A stretch of DNA of 64,000 bases from JAFAMS01 sp049520515 (GTDB taxonomy: Bacteria > Vulcanimicrobiota > Vulcanimicrobiia > Vulcanimicrobiales > Vulcanimicrobiaceae). The DNA is taken from positions 62,001 to 126,000 of the forward strand of contig JBEKPS010000002.1 of assembly GCA_049520515.1 (NCBI GenBank), in the 5' to 3' direction. A program made the position numbers and the translations under genes. Shown one piece after another: positions 1-8,091 of the stretch (its first letter is position 1; each line of letters begins with the position of its first letter). The notes under the pieces are model-generated. The model saw nothing but the letters and a program-made list of their open reading frames with translations, was not told the DNA's origin and did no database searches.

Positions 1-194
1 CGAGGTCCGATCGTGTCTGCGAGATCCTCAACGCGACGGAGTGCGTAATCATCCTCGAGTGCAGCGTCGCGAATTTTTGCACAGGCGGCGAGCGTGGCGG
101 CTGAAAACATCGAGGGCGCTTGCGCAACCGCGGGCGGACCGAATGAGGCGACGGTTAGAACGAGTGCTGCGATCGAAGCAAGGCGTACGTACAT
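1..194 (-). CDS. Partial secreted M28-type peptidase, N-terminus only
   Basis: The reverse strand from ATG at 194 encodes a clear signal peptide (MYVRLASIAALVLTVASFG, then a PPAVAQA cleavage-like region) followed by about 40 residues ending in RRVEDLADTIGP, where the window stops. An 'IRD-AAL-DDYA-R-DL-DTIGPRLSGS' style start is characteristic of secreted M28 zinc aminopeptidases and carboxypeptidase Q-like enzymes; the metal-binding core would lie beyond the left edge, so the assignment rests on the N-terminus only. The start lies 3 bases after the stop of the upstream MFS gene, so the two are probably co-transcribed. Confidence 0.6.
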   Translation of the reverse strand, partial: MYVRLASIAALVLTVASFGPPAVAQAPSMFSAATLAACAKIRDAALEDDYALRRVEDLADTIGP

Positions 195-197
195 CGT

Positions 198-1370
198 TCA
201 GCGTTCCGTCGGAGGTTCAGTCAATTCCTGGACTTCTTGCATCGAATCGATGTTCCGTAGCGCCGGGAACAACTTCATCCAAAGCCCGGCAACAACGATC
301 GTACCGACGCCGCCAAGAACAACGGATGCAATCGTCCCAAGCAGTGCGGCCGCAACACCGGACTCGAATGCTCCAAGCTCGTTCGATGCGCCGACGAAAA
401 CCATGTAGACGGCGTTGACGCGTCCGCGCATCGAATCCGGCGTCGCCAGTTGTGCGAGCGAAGCGCGAATATACATGCTGATCTGATCCGACGCGCCCGC
501 GACAACCAGCGCGATCACCGAAAGTACGACGTTGTGTGACAACCCGAACGCGATCGTAGCCACGCCGAACATCGCGACTGCAACGAAGAGCCGCGAGCCG
601 ATGCGTTGTGTCAGGCCGCGGTGCGCGAGAAATAATGCGGTGACGATCGCGCCGGCTGCCGGCGCGCTGCGCAAGACGCCCAGACCAATCGGGCCGACGT
701 TCAAGATGTCGCGCGCATAGATCGGCAAGAGCGCCGTCGCGCCGCCCAGCAGTACGGCGAAAAGATCGAGCGAGATCGCGCCGAGCAGCACCGGACGTTT
801 CTGAACGAAGCGAAGTCCCTCGACGACGCGCGCGATCCGGCCCGCGAGCGGAGCTGTGTCTTCCCGCTCGACACGCCGTCCGCCGAGCGGGAGCACGCCG
901 AGTGCCGCGATCAGCGAGGCGGCGACACAGATAACATACGGCAGCTCCGGCGAGAGGGTGTAGGCGACACCCCCGAGCGCCGGCCCGGAGATGATCGCCG
1001 CTTCCATCAGCGACGAATTCAGCGCGATCGACCTCGGGAGCGCCTCGCGTGGGACCAGGAACGGAAGCACCGATTGCACCGACGGTTCGTAAAGAGATCG
1101 TGCGACGCCGAACAGCCCGAGCGTCGCGAAGAACGGCCATGCGATCCCTACGTGGGCCAGAGTCATCCAAAGGAAGACCGCCCCGCAGACGCCCTCCAGG
1201 ACCAGGCTGGCCGCGAGGACGCGCTTCGGGCCGATGCGGTCGCATAGCTCGCCTGCAGGGAGCGTTAAGAGGAAGATGGGGATGAATTGGGCCAGCCCCG
1301 CGAGCCCGAGCGCGAGGGGCTGGTGGGTGATCGAATAGAGCTGCCAACCGACGGCGACGGATTGGACCAA
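198..1370 (-). CDS. MFS transporter (DHA3/enterobactin-exporter-like)
   Basis: A twelve-helix major facilitator protein of the MFS_3 type, with the loop motif GELCDRIGPKRVL between helices 2 and 3. The sequence begins with VQSVAVGWQLYSITHQP, which in this family lies inside helix 1, so the conventional TTG start at 1370 looks too late. The frame stays open upstream and encodes PYRSRDLPLFLTARVLSELA, which supplies the missing half of helix 1. A CTG codon at 1436 is preceded by GGAAAGGGGG at good spacing and is the likelier true start. It probably exports a small molecule; substrate unknown. The stop is 3 bases from the M28-type peptidase start. Confidence 0.85.
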   Translation of the reverse strand: MVQSVAVGWQLYSITHQPLALGLAGLAQFIPIFLLTLPAGELCDRIGPKRVLAASLVLEGVCGAVFLWMTLAHVGIAWPFFATLGLFGVARSLYEPSVQSVLPFLVPREALPRSIALNSSLMEAAIISGPALGGVAYTLSPELPYVICVAASLIAALGVLPLGGRRVEREDTAPLAGRIARVVEGLRFVQKRPVLLGAISLDLFAVLLGGATALLPIYARDILNVGPIGLGVLRSAPAAGAIVTALFLAHRGLTQRIGSRLFVAVAMFGVATIAFGLSHNVVLSVIALVVAGASDQISMYIRASLAQLATPDSMRGRVNAVYMVFVGASNELGAFESGVAAALLGTIASVVLGGVGTIVVAGLWMKLFPALRNIDSMQEVQELTEPPTER

Positions 1371-1646
1371 CGTCGCGAGCTCCGAGAGAACCCGGGCGGT
1401 CAGGAACAGGGGTAGGTCGCGGGACCGATAGGGCAGGCTAAAACCCCCTTTCCGGGAGGCCGATGAAAAAGAAGCGGGCCGGAGGGCAGTCCTACGTTTC
1501 TTTCACGTTCGTCTCAAGAAGCAAGTGCGCTGAAATGCTGCGGAAATCTCGCAGCTGACAAGCGCGCCGAAAATCCACAAGCGCTACGTCTCGAGCTCAA
1601 CGCCGAGATCGTTGTTCATCTACACGATCACGGCCGTCAGGTCAAG

Positions 1647-2750
1647 ATGCACCTCGTCGACTTGTCCGAAAATCGGGCTCGCTTCCGAACGGGTGTCGTG
1701 CTCCCTCCGAAAGCCGGTCTTACCTTTAAATGGATGGGCCCGTCGCGCGACACGCTCGTCGTGCACGGACACGTCTCCGAGACTCGCATGGTCGACAAGC
1801 GCACCGCTGAGTATGACATCGAATTCGCGATGACGGACGGGGTTCGCGATCGGCTCGGCTTCGAGCTTCACGAAGTGCATCGGCGCCGGCGCGACAAAAT
1901 AATGAATGCAACGGCCGAGATGATGGGCGACTTTGCGTTCGAACGCGTCGCCGACCGCAAAGCATATCGGACTGTCGTGCAATTCCCGGTCACGGTGCAG
2001 GTCAAGAAGAATGGGCAGACGTGGATTCCGCTGCGCGGCGAGGCGCGCGATCTTTCGATCGGTGGCATGATGCTCGCGCTTCCGGACGAGTTCGAAAAAG
2101 GAACGGAGCTCGAGCTTTCGTTCTACCTGCCGTTCGACCACGAAGCGCACGATGCGCAAGGTAAAGTTGTCGTTGAAGTCACGCCGTTCGGCGAACGCCG
2201 CCGCACGTCGTCGGTTCCGGTACGCCCGTTCGAACAGATTCAAACGCGCGCGCGCATCATCAAAGTGATGGGCAACGCACGCAACGGCCAACCGCTCGTC
2301 GGCGTGCGGTTCGTTGGGCTCTCGGGCTTGCTCGAAGATGAAGTCGCGCGATGGATTCACTCGCACCAGCTGATTCAGCTGCGCAAATCGAAAGAACCGA
2401 AGAAGCATCGCAAGGTCCCACGTGCCGCGACGCCGGCTCGCCAATCGACGCTTGCGGCGAAGCATCGCGAATACACGGTCGCCGCGCGGACGATCAGCTT
2501 GCGTCAAGCAGTCGGTGAAGTGTTCGCGGCAGCGGCCCTTCCGAAGGTCGAGCACGAACGTCATCGCGAGCGGGTGCAAGAACGCCAAAGTCTTCGGCTT
2601 CCCGTTCAGGCTCCGCGTCTCGCTCCGGCAACGGAGGATATCTTCGGATTCAGCAAGCCGCTCGCAGTGACGACCTCAGCGCCTGAGCCGGCAGCTGCAG
2701 CGGCGGTCGACGAGCTCGATGTGTTCGGTCTCGGAAAGGTAAGCGCGTAG
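1647..2750 (+). CDS. PilZ-domain protein, putative c-di-GMP receptor
   Basis: Residues 100-210 form a PilZ domain with both nucleotide-binding signatures: RKAYR (R104-R108, the RxxxR motif) and DLSIGG (D135-G140, the D-x-S-x-x-G motif). Residues 1-95 look like a diverged PilZ/YcgR-type N-domain (MHLVDLSENRARFRTG). After residue 240 the chain is basic, then Ala-rich and probably disordered. The ATG at 1647 is the first ordinary start, but the upstream in-frame sequence LELNAEIVVHLHDHGRQVK reads like the first strands of the N-domain. The true start may therefore be a rare codon such as CTG at 1530. Expected role: a c-di-GMP-responsive effector; its partner is not evident from neighbours. Confidence 0.8.
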   Translation: MHLVDLSENRARFRTGVVLPPKAGLTFKWMGPSRDTLVVHGHVSETRMVDKRTAEYDIEFAMTDGVRDRLGFELHEVHRRRRDKIMNATAEMMGDFAFERVADRKAYRTVVQFPVTVQVKKNGQTWIPLRGEARDLSIGGMMLALPDEFEKGTELELSFYLPFDHEAHDAQGKVVVEVTPFGERRRTSSVPVRPFEQIQTRARIIKVMGNARNGQPLVGVRFVGLSGLLEDEVARWIHSHQLIQLRKSKEPKKHRKVPRAATPARQSTLAAKHREYTVAARTISLRQAVGEVFAAAALPKVEHERHRERVQERQSLRLPVQAPRLAPATEDIFGFSKPLAVTTSAPEPAAAAAVDELDVFGLGKVSA

Positions 2751-3160
2751 CCGACTCACGCGTCGAGATCGTTGAGTGCAGCGATCTTCCTGCGCCGCTC
2801 GGCCTATATTCGCACGTCAGTCGCGTTACATCGGGCAACACGATCTATATCGCGGGACAAGTCGGCGTCGATTCACAAGGCCGGCTCGTTGGTCCGAATG
2901 ATTTGGCTGCGCAAATGCGGCAGACGTTCGTAAATCTCGGCGTCGCATTGAAAGCGGCCGGCGGTTCCTTTGCCGACGTCGCGAAGTTCACGACCTACAT
3001 CACACGCGATACCGATCTCCCAACGTTCATGGAGACGCGTAAAGGGATCTTTGCGAAAATCTATCCGTCGGGCGGCTATCCACCCAACACGTTGCTGGTG
3101 ATTAGCCGCCTCGTCAAGCCGGAGCTACTGATCGAAATCGAAGCGATCGCGGTCGTTTAA
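2747..3160 (+). CDS. ridA: RidA/YjgF-family enamine-imine deaminase
   Basis: The frame encodes a complete RidA-type protein: APLGLYSHVSRV, IYIAGQVGVDSQG, the QMRQTFVNLGVALKAAGGSFADV helix, and a C-terminus with PPNTLLVISRLVKPELLIEIEAIAVV. RidA hydrolyses reactive enamines and imines to ketones and ammonia. No ATG, GTG or TTG occurs before 2903, in the middle of the fold. The best start by context is GTA at 2747: it overlaps the PilZ stop TAG, has GGAAAGG about 8 bases upstream, and gives ADSRVEIV, a natural RidA beginning. This is a rare start, a recent mutation or a sequence error. The stop overlaps that of the convergent amine oxidase by four bases (TTAA). Confidence 0.85.
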   Translation, partial: VADSRVEIVECSDLPAPLGLYSHVSRVTSGNTIYIAGQVGVDSQGRLVGPNDLAAQMRQTFVNLGVALKAAGGSFADVAKFTTYITRDTDLPTFMETRKGIFAKIYPSGGYPPNTLLVISRLVKPELLIEIEAIAVV

Positions 3161-4701
3161 GCGGCCGCGCGAACGCGCGCATGGAGCTGCTTAACGACGG
3201 ACCGCGCTGACTCGAGTGCGCCGGCTTGCCAGCCGTTCAGATAGCTCATGTGCTCGCCGGCGAGATAAAACGGACCTTCGCCTTCACAGAGCGCCGGGAA
3301 ATACTGCTTTCGCGTATCGGTCGTGAACGATGCCCAGCCGCCTTCATTGTATGGAACGCGGTGCCACGCCACGGAAAAGCCATTCGCGAATTCGCTCGGA
3401 TATTGTGGATGGATCTTGCCGCCTTGCTCGAGCGCAGTTTTGATGCGATCGTCCGGCGTGAGTGCGCCGAGGCGTGTCGCGGGTTTGTCGAATGCGTACG
3501 CGGCCGTGAGTATTCCGCGGCTCGAAAAGAAGTCGAAGTTCGGATACCAGACCTGCGTGATGTCGTCGTTCGTATTCGAGATGCCGCCGTAGATGCGATC
3601 GTCCTCTTCCCAGAAGCGCCGTTTGAATTGAAGGCCGACCTTCATGGTTTGCGCGTAAGAGATCGCGCCGATTGCGGTTTTCATTCGAGTTGAGAAATCC
3701 GATGGTATTTTTTTGAGCACGGGAAGGGGAATCGTGCAGATGCAATACCGCGCCTCGGCTGATTTCTCGGCGCCCGCGCTATCGCGATAGACGATTCGAA
3801 CGCCATTTGACGCGTTCCGGATTTCGCGTACCTCGGTGTTGTACGTGATGCGATCGCCGAGAAGTTTCGCAAACGCCATCGGGAGCGCGTCAATTCCACC
3901 GACCGGCTGAAACATCGTCGGTTGCTGATCGATGTCACTCGTGAAGACGCTGTTCATTCCGAAGCGCGATCGGATGAGCGGGACGAGACCAAGCGGATCG
4001 ATCGGCGTTCCGGGCGCATCGCATGCGCCGGGCGGCGTCGCGTATCCGGCTTGTTCCGAACCTTTGTAGATCATGTTCGGATCGAGATAGCCGCTCGCGC
4101 GCAGATAGCTGAGCAGCGCGTCTTTGTCGTCCTTGGTCATCCTGGCGTCGAGCGCGTCTTGCGAGATCGCTTTCGCGAGCAGCTCCGAGGTGTAGCCGAG
4201 CATGTCGAAACGCGCCTGCCGCGAGCGTACCTTCAAGCCGCCGTTCACCTTCGAGTTATAGTAGTACGCGTTGAAGTTGTCGTTCACGAACGGCTGAATC
4301 GCGATCTTCAGCTCGCGATAGTAGTCCATCGTGACGTGGTGGTGCGAGACGCGCGCCGGCCCAGGATTCCAGTACAACCCGTCCGAGAACGTCGACGTCT
4401 GAGGTTGACCGCCGATTTCGGTTTCGGTCGTGCCGCCTCGGATCGTCCACACACGTCCGCCGGGCCGCGAGCGCGCTTCGAGAATGTGGCAATTGTAGCC
4501 GTGCTTGCCGAGCTCATACGCCGCACACATCCCGGCAACTCCGGCTCCGAGAATGATGACCGTTGTACCATTTCCGGAGCCTTGGACATCGAGTGTCGCG
4601 GCGTCCGTCCGTTCGGGTGCTAGCAATTGCAGCGCGGCCATCGCCGAGTAGGCTGAACCTCCCGCGACGGCGACGTGCGCGACAAAATCGCGTCGTCTCA
4701 T
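3157..4701 (-). CDS. Flavin monoamine oxidase, Tat-exported
   Basis: FAD-dependent amine/L-amino-acid oxidase family. The N-terminus MRRRDFVAHVAVAGGSAYSA is a twin-arginine signal. The dinucleotide fold follows (VIILGAGVAGMCAAYEL, then an acid-terminated strand HILEARSRPGGRVWT), and the C-terminal FAD motif is FYLAGEHMSYLNGWQAGALESA. The enzyme should oxidise amines or amino acids to imines in the cell envelope with FADH2 reoxidised by oxygen or an unknown acceptor. ATG 4701 is chosen; GTG 4710 is also possible. It converges on ridA with a 4-base overlap; imine-producing oxidases and RidA are functionally linked in other bacteria. Confidence 0.85.
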   Translation of the reverse strand: MRRRDFVAHVAVAGGSAYSAMAALQLLAPERTDAATLDVQGSGNGTTVIILGAGVAGMCAAYELGKHGYNCHILEARSRPGGRVWTIRGGTTETEIGGQPQTSTFSDGLYWNPGPARVSHHHVTMDYYRELKIAIQPFVNDNFNAYYYNSKVNGGLKVRSRQARFDMLGYTSELLAKAISQDALDARMTKDDKDALLSYLRASGYLDPNMIYKGSEQAGYATPPGACDAPGTPIDPLGLVPLIRSRFGMNSVFTSDIDQQPTMFQPVGGIDALPMAFAKLLGDRITYNTEVREIRNASNGVRIVYRDSAGAEKSAEARYCICTIPLPVLKKIPSDFSTRMKTAIGAISYAQTMKVGLQFKRRFWEEDDRIYGGISNTNDDITQVWYPNFDFFSSRGILTAAYAFDKPATRLGALTPDDRIKTALEQGGKIHPQYPSEFANGFSVAWHRVPYNEGGWASFTTDTRKQYFPALCEGEGPFYLAGEHMSYLNGWQAGALESARSVVKQLHARVRAAA

Positions 4702-4727
4702 AATGAGCACTATTTCCGGAACGGATA

Positions 4728-4758
4728 GAAAAAAGCCCCGCCGGAGCGGGGCTTTTTG
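4728..4758 (-). terminator. Rho-independent terminator
   Basis: AAAAAAGCCCCGC followed by a short loop and GCGGGGCTTTTT form a long G+C-rich stem flanked by A and T runs. It stands just after the stop of the repeat-rich protein (read on the minus strand) and is symmetrical enough to act in both directions. Confidence 0.85.
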
Positions 4759-4773
4759 TTTCAGGTATTTCGA

Positions 4774-5892
4774 CTAGTGTTGGTCTTTTTTATCCGCCGG
4801 AGGTGGAGCGGCTTTCTGCGGTGCCGCATGTTGTGCCGGTGCAGCGTGCATTGGCGCAGCGTGCTGTACTGGAGCAGCGTGCATTGGTGCAGCGTGTTGC
4901 GCCGGCGCCGCGTGCATCGGAGCAGCGTGCTGTACCGGCGCAGCGTGCATCGGGGCAGCGTGTTGCGCCGGCGCCGCGTGCATCGGAGCAGCGTGTTGTG
5001 CCGGTGCAGCGTGCATCGGAGCAGCGTGTTGTGCCGGCGCGGCATGTGCGGCAGCGGCCGGCGCAGCGTGGTGTACCGCCGCAGCATGTGCGGCAGCGGC
5101 CGGCGCGTGGTACGTGGCCGCAGCTCCGCGAGCCTTGACACTAGCTTGAGCCGCGGTGCGATCTTGCGCTGTCACCGGTTTGAAGTTCGCAGGCTTCGAC
5201 GCTGTAGTGTACGGACGCGCGACGGCAGCCGTGGCTGGACGTCCGCCGTTGGCGCGCGCGTAATACGCGCGATTTTGCGAGGCAACCTGTGCATGTTGTA
5301 CCTGCACAGAGGTCGGCGCCACGTGATTGCTCGCGTGCATGTACGCTGATTGCTGTGCCGTCGGACGCGTCCGCAATCCACCCTGGCCCCCAACGTAGCT
5401 GGTCTGTGTCCCGCTGCGTGCGTACGAACGAGAGTAAACGTTCCCCCCGACGACGGAGCGGTTTACGTTGTAGACGGACGTGTTGTAGACGAACGCATTG
5501 TTGCGCCAATAACCGCCGCCGTAGCCGTTACCATAATAGCCGCCGCCGTAATTGACGCCGCCGTAGTAACCAACTTGCGGACCCCAATATCCGCCCACAA
5601 AGACGAAGCCGAGTCCACTCCAATTCCAGTACCCGGGCGTCCAATACAGACCATTCTGCGGTGCGTAGACCCACGTGCCTGGAACCCAGTAGTAGCCGCC
5701 TGGCCCCCAAGCCCAGTACCCCGGCTCCCAGACGTAATTGGGTCCGGGTGGACCCGGAGCGTAGTACACGGGGATTGGAGGCGGCGGCGTCCCGATCGAG
5801 ATTCCGACCGAAACTTGCGCTCGCGCAGACAAAGGAACCGCCATGATCGCGAGCGCCGCAACCATGACAAGAAAAAAGCGGAAAATCTTCAT
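4774..5892 (-). CDS. Secreted YXWGXW-type protein with HAAP tandem repeats
   Basis: Signal peptide MKIFRFFLVMVAALAIMAVP..ARAQ is followed by a Pro/Gly/Tyr/Trp-rich region with EPGYWAWGPGGYYWVPG and TPGYWNW units, the YXWGXW repeat found in exported proteins of unknown function. A Gly/Tyr-rich stretch follows. The C-terminal third is a low-complexity array of 11-residue units (QHAAPMHAAPA/V) rich in Ala, His and Pro, ending in a short charged tail. ATG 5892 is chosen because it begins the signal peptide and has AAGGAT upstream; an in-frame start at 5925 adds eleven unlikely residues. Probable envelope or surface protein; the histidine repeats could bind metal, which is inference. Confidence 0.75.
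   Translation of the reverse strand: MKIFRFFLVMVAALAIMAVPLSARAQVSVGISIGTPPPPIPVYYAPGPPGPNYVWEPGYWAWGPGGYYWVPGTWVYAPQNGLYWTPGYWNWSGLGFVFVGGYWGPQVGYYGGVNYGGGYYGNGYGGGYWRNNAFVYNTSVYNVNRSVVGGNVYSRSYARSGTQTSYVGGQGGLRTRPTAQQSAYMHASNHVAPTSVQVQHAQVASQNRAYYARANGGRPATAAVARPYTTASKPANFKPVTAQDRTAAQASVKARGAAATYHAPAAAAHAAAVHHAAPAAAAHAAPAQHAAPMHAAPAQHAAPMHAAPAQHAAPMHAAPVQHAAPMHAAPAQHAAPMHAAPVQHAAPMHAAPAQHAAPQKAAPPPADKKDQH
4819..5046. repeat. 33-bp coding tandem repeat array
   Basis: About six to seven near-identical 33-base units encode QHAAPMHAAPA with an A/V alternation at the last position. The array is inside the repeat-rich secreted protein gene and is likely to vary in copy number by slippage. Confidence 0.8.
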
Positions 5893-5995
5893 AGCATCCT
5901 TGTCCCCCAAACAAGAGGCCCACAATCGCGATTTGAGATAGATCGGCGACCCGCGGACGCAGCCGGAACAGGCCCCCCGCTGTTAGGGGTAACGC

Positions 5996-7282
5996 ATGAA
6001 GGCGCTCACCCCCCGTATACACTACGGCCTGATCATCGTTCCCCTGACCTTTTTCGTGCTGCTGATCGCAGCCGGCGCACGCTCGACCCCGGGCGTCCTG
6101 ATGCAGCCGATGGAGCACGAGATGGGCTGGACCGCGGCGACGATCTCGATCGCGGTCGCAATCAATATCGCCCTGTTCGGGCTGATGGGCCCGTTTGCAG
6201 CCGCGCTCATGCAAGGGATCGGCGTACGCAAGACCGTCCTGCTCGGGCTTGTCGTGGTCGCGATCTCAACGGCCTTGACGTCTTTTGTGCAGACGCCGCT
6301 CCAGTTGGTGTTGACGTGGGGCATCGGCGTCGGACTTGGCGTCGGCATGATCGGCATCGTACTCGCGGCGACCGTCGCGGCGCGCTGGTTCGTCAAGCGG
6401 CGCGGGACGGTGACGGGAATTCTAACGGCCGCAAACGCGACTGGCCAGCTCGTGTTTTTGCCGGTCCTCGCGCTGATTGCTCAGAACTACGGCTGGCGGA
6501 ACGTCGGGCTTTTCGTCGCGGCGGCGGCGCTCGTCGCGGCGATCCCGGTTGCGTTTTTGATGCGCAGTCGTCCGGAAGACGTCGGCTTGCTCCCGTACGG
6601 TGCGACGGCCGCGGACGAAGCCGCAGATCCGCCGCTCTTACGCAGCGGCAATCCCCTTCGCACCGCATTTACGACGCTGGGCGAGGCCTCAAAAAAGCGC
6701 GATTTTTGGCTGCTTTTCGGGACGTTTTTCATTTGCGGCGCAAGCACGAACGGATTCATCGGCACGCATTTTATCCCGGCGTGCGGCGATCATTTGATCC
6801 CGGAAGTGCACGCTGCCGGCTACCTCGCGATGATGGGCGCGTTTGACCTCGTCGGTACGACCGTCTCCGGTATGCTGACGGATCGAATGAACAGCCGCTA
6901 TCTGTTGTTCTGGTATTACGGCTTGCGCGGACTCTCGCTGATGTTCGTTCCGATTGCGTTTACGATCTCGGGCCCATTCGGATTGCCGTTATTCGCCTTG
7001 TTTTATGGGCTCGATTGGATTGCAACCGTTCCGCCGACCGTAAAGCTGACGATCGATGCATTCGGACGCCAAAAAGGTCCGCTCGTGTTCGGCTGGATTT
7101 CGGCGGGCCATCAACTCGGCGCAAGCGCGATTGCACTCATTGCGGGCGTGATTCGCACGACGCAAGGCAGCTACGATTCTGCATTCTATCTGTCTGCCGG
7201 ACTGTGTTTGGTCGCGGCAGCAGCATCGTTGACGATCGGCCTCGGCCGTCGCCCCGCATTGAAGCCCGCGGCGGCGAGTTAG
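5996..7282 (+). CDS. MFS transporter, monocarboxylate/oxalate-formate antiporter type
   Basis: Twelve predicted membrane helices in 428 residues, with the first-loop motif replaced by GIGVRKTVLLG and the central RSRPEDVGLLPYG segment typical of MCT/OFA-like bacterial carriers (the 'RPEDxGLLPxG' hallmark). It probably imports or exchanges small organic acids; the substrate cannot be read from the sequence. It is a single gene, divergent from the repeat-rich secreted protein, and its stop overlaps the convergent GNAT gene stop (TTAG). Confidence 0.85.
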   Translation: MKALTPRIHYGLIIVPLTFFVLLIAAGARSTPGVLMQPMEHEMGWTAATISIAVAINIALFGLMGPFAAALMQGIGVRKTVLLGLVVVAISTALTSFVQTPLQLVLTWGIGVGLGVGMIGIVLAATVAARWFVKRRGTVTGILTAANATGQLVFLPVLALIAQNYGWRNVGLFVAAAALVAAIPVAFLMRSRPEDVGLLPYGATAADEAADPPLLRSGNPLRTAFTTLGEASKKRDFWLLFGTFFICGASTNGFIGTHFIPACGDHLIPEVHAAGYLAMMGAFDLVGTTVSGMLTDRMNSRYLLFWYYGLRGLSLMFVPIAFTISGPFGLPLFALFYGLDWIATVPPTVKLTIDAFGRQKGPLVFGWISAGHQLGASAIALIAGVIRTTQGSYDSAFYLSAGLCLVAAAASLTIGLGRRPALKPAAAS

Positions 7283-7764
7283 CCAACCTTCAGGCGCTTC
7301 TCGAACCAATGATCGGCGTAGTGCTCGTCGTTGAACGGTGGGACTTCACGGTAGCCCGAGCTGCGGTACATCGCGATCGCTTCGCTGAGCGCGTCGTGCG
7401 TCTCGAGACAAGCGGTCTTCGCCCCGGCCTCACGCGCCAGTCCTTCGAGCTCTTCGAGCAGGCGCCGACCGAGCCCGACGCCGCGAACCGACTCCGAAAC
7501 CCACATCCGCTTGAAATACGCGCGCGAATTTTCGAGAAATACAATCGCGCCGCAGGCAATGGGCTCGCCGCGTAATCGCGCGACGACAAAGTACCCCTCG
7601 GGCGGCTTGAAATGGTCAGCCGTTCCGAGCACGCTCTGGGCCGGATCGAATCCGCCTGGAAAGCGCACCGCAAGCTCAGCGAAATATTTCGCCAGACACG
7701 ACTGCGCATCGGGTGTGTTCGGATCCTCGACCGCAAACGAGACGTCGATGGCGGCATGGGTCAT
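7279..7764 (-). CDS. GNAT-family N-acetyltransferase
   Basis: A single GNAT domain. The acetyl-CoA pyrophosphate loop is VRGVGLGRRLLEEL (Q/RxxGxG/A motif), followed by AKTACLETHDALSEAIAMYRSSGYREVPPF, the usual alpha4-beta6-beta7 end. Substrate unknown. ATG 7764 (MTHAAIDVSF) is chosen because AAGGT lies seven bases upstream; the longer frame from 7857 would run into the divergent YciH gene. It ends in a 4-base overlap with the MFS stop. Confidence 0.85.
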   Translation of the reverse strand: MTHAAIDVSFAVEDPNTPDAQSCLAKYFAELAVRFPGGFDPAQSVLGTADHFKPPEGYFVVARLRGEPIACGAIVFLENSRAYFKRMWVSESVRGVGLGRRLLEELEGLAREAGAKTACLETHDALSEAIAMYRSSGYREVPPFNDEHYADHWFEKRLKVG

Positions 7765-7838
7765 TTTCTGACCTTGGTCAGAGAATCGGGACAAGCCCTC
7801 TCGAGGGCCGCGATGAACACGCCCTAAAGAATTAGTAA

Positions 7839-8087
7839 ATGAAGCCAGGATTCCCAAACGACGGCGTCATTCGCGTGAGCCGCGAACGTCGTCGCGCGAG
7901 CAGCGTCACCATGATCCACGGTCTTGCAGCGCACGAACTCGATGCAATGGCCACGTTGCTGCGCAAGCTCTGCGGTACGGGTGGAACGGCGAAGAACGGG
8001 GTCGTCGAGCTGCAGGGCGATCACCGCGATCGCGTTGTCGCGTGGCTTGAAGAACAAAAGCGAAAAGTGAAGCGCGCCGGCGGTTAG
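7839..8087 (+). CDS. yciH: SUI1/eIF1-like protein YciH
   Basis: An 82-residue protein ending in LRKLCGTGGTAKNGVVELQGDHRDRVVAWLEEQKRKVKRAGG, an almost canonical eIF1/SUI1 core as in bacterial YciH. Bacterial YciH binds the small ribosomal subunit near the P site and affects initiation fidelity; in most phyla it is patchily distributed. It begins close to the divergent GNAT gene and stops 4 bases before the convergent unknown secreted protein. Confidence 0.9.
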   Translation: MKPGFPNDGVIRVSRERRRASSVTMIHGLAAHELDAMATLLRKLCGTGGTAKNGVVELQGDHRDRVVAWLEEQKRKVKRAGG

Positions 8088-8091
8088 GGAG

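Noticed and set aside
5350..6846. 498-residue plus-strand frame
   Set aside because: Arg/Ala-rich shadow across the repeat protein and the second MFS gene.
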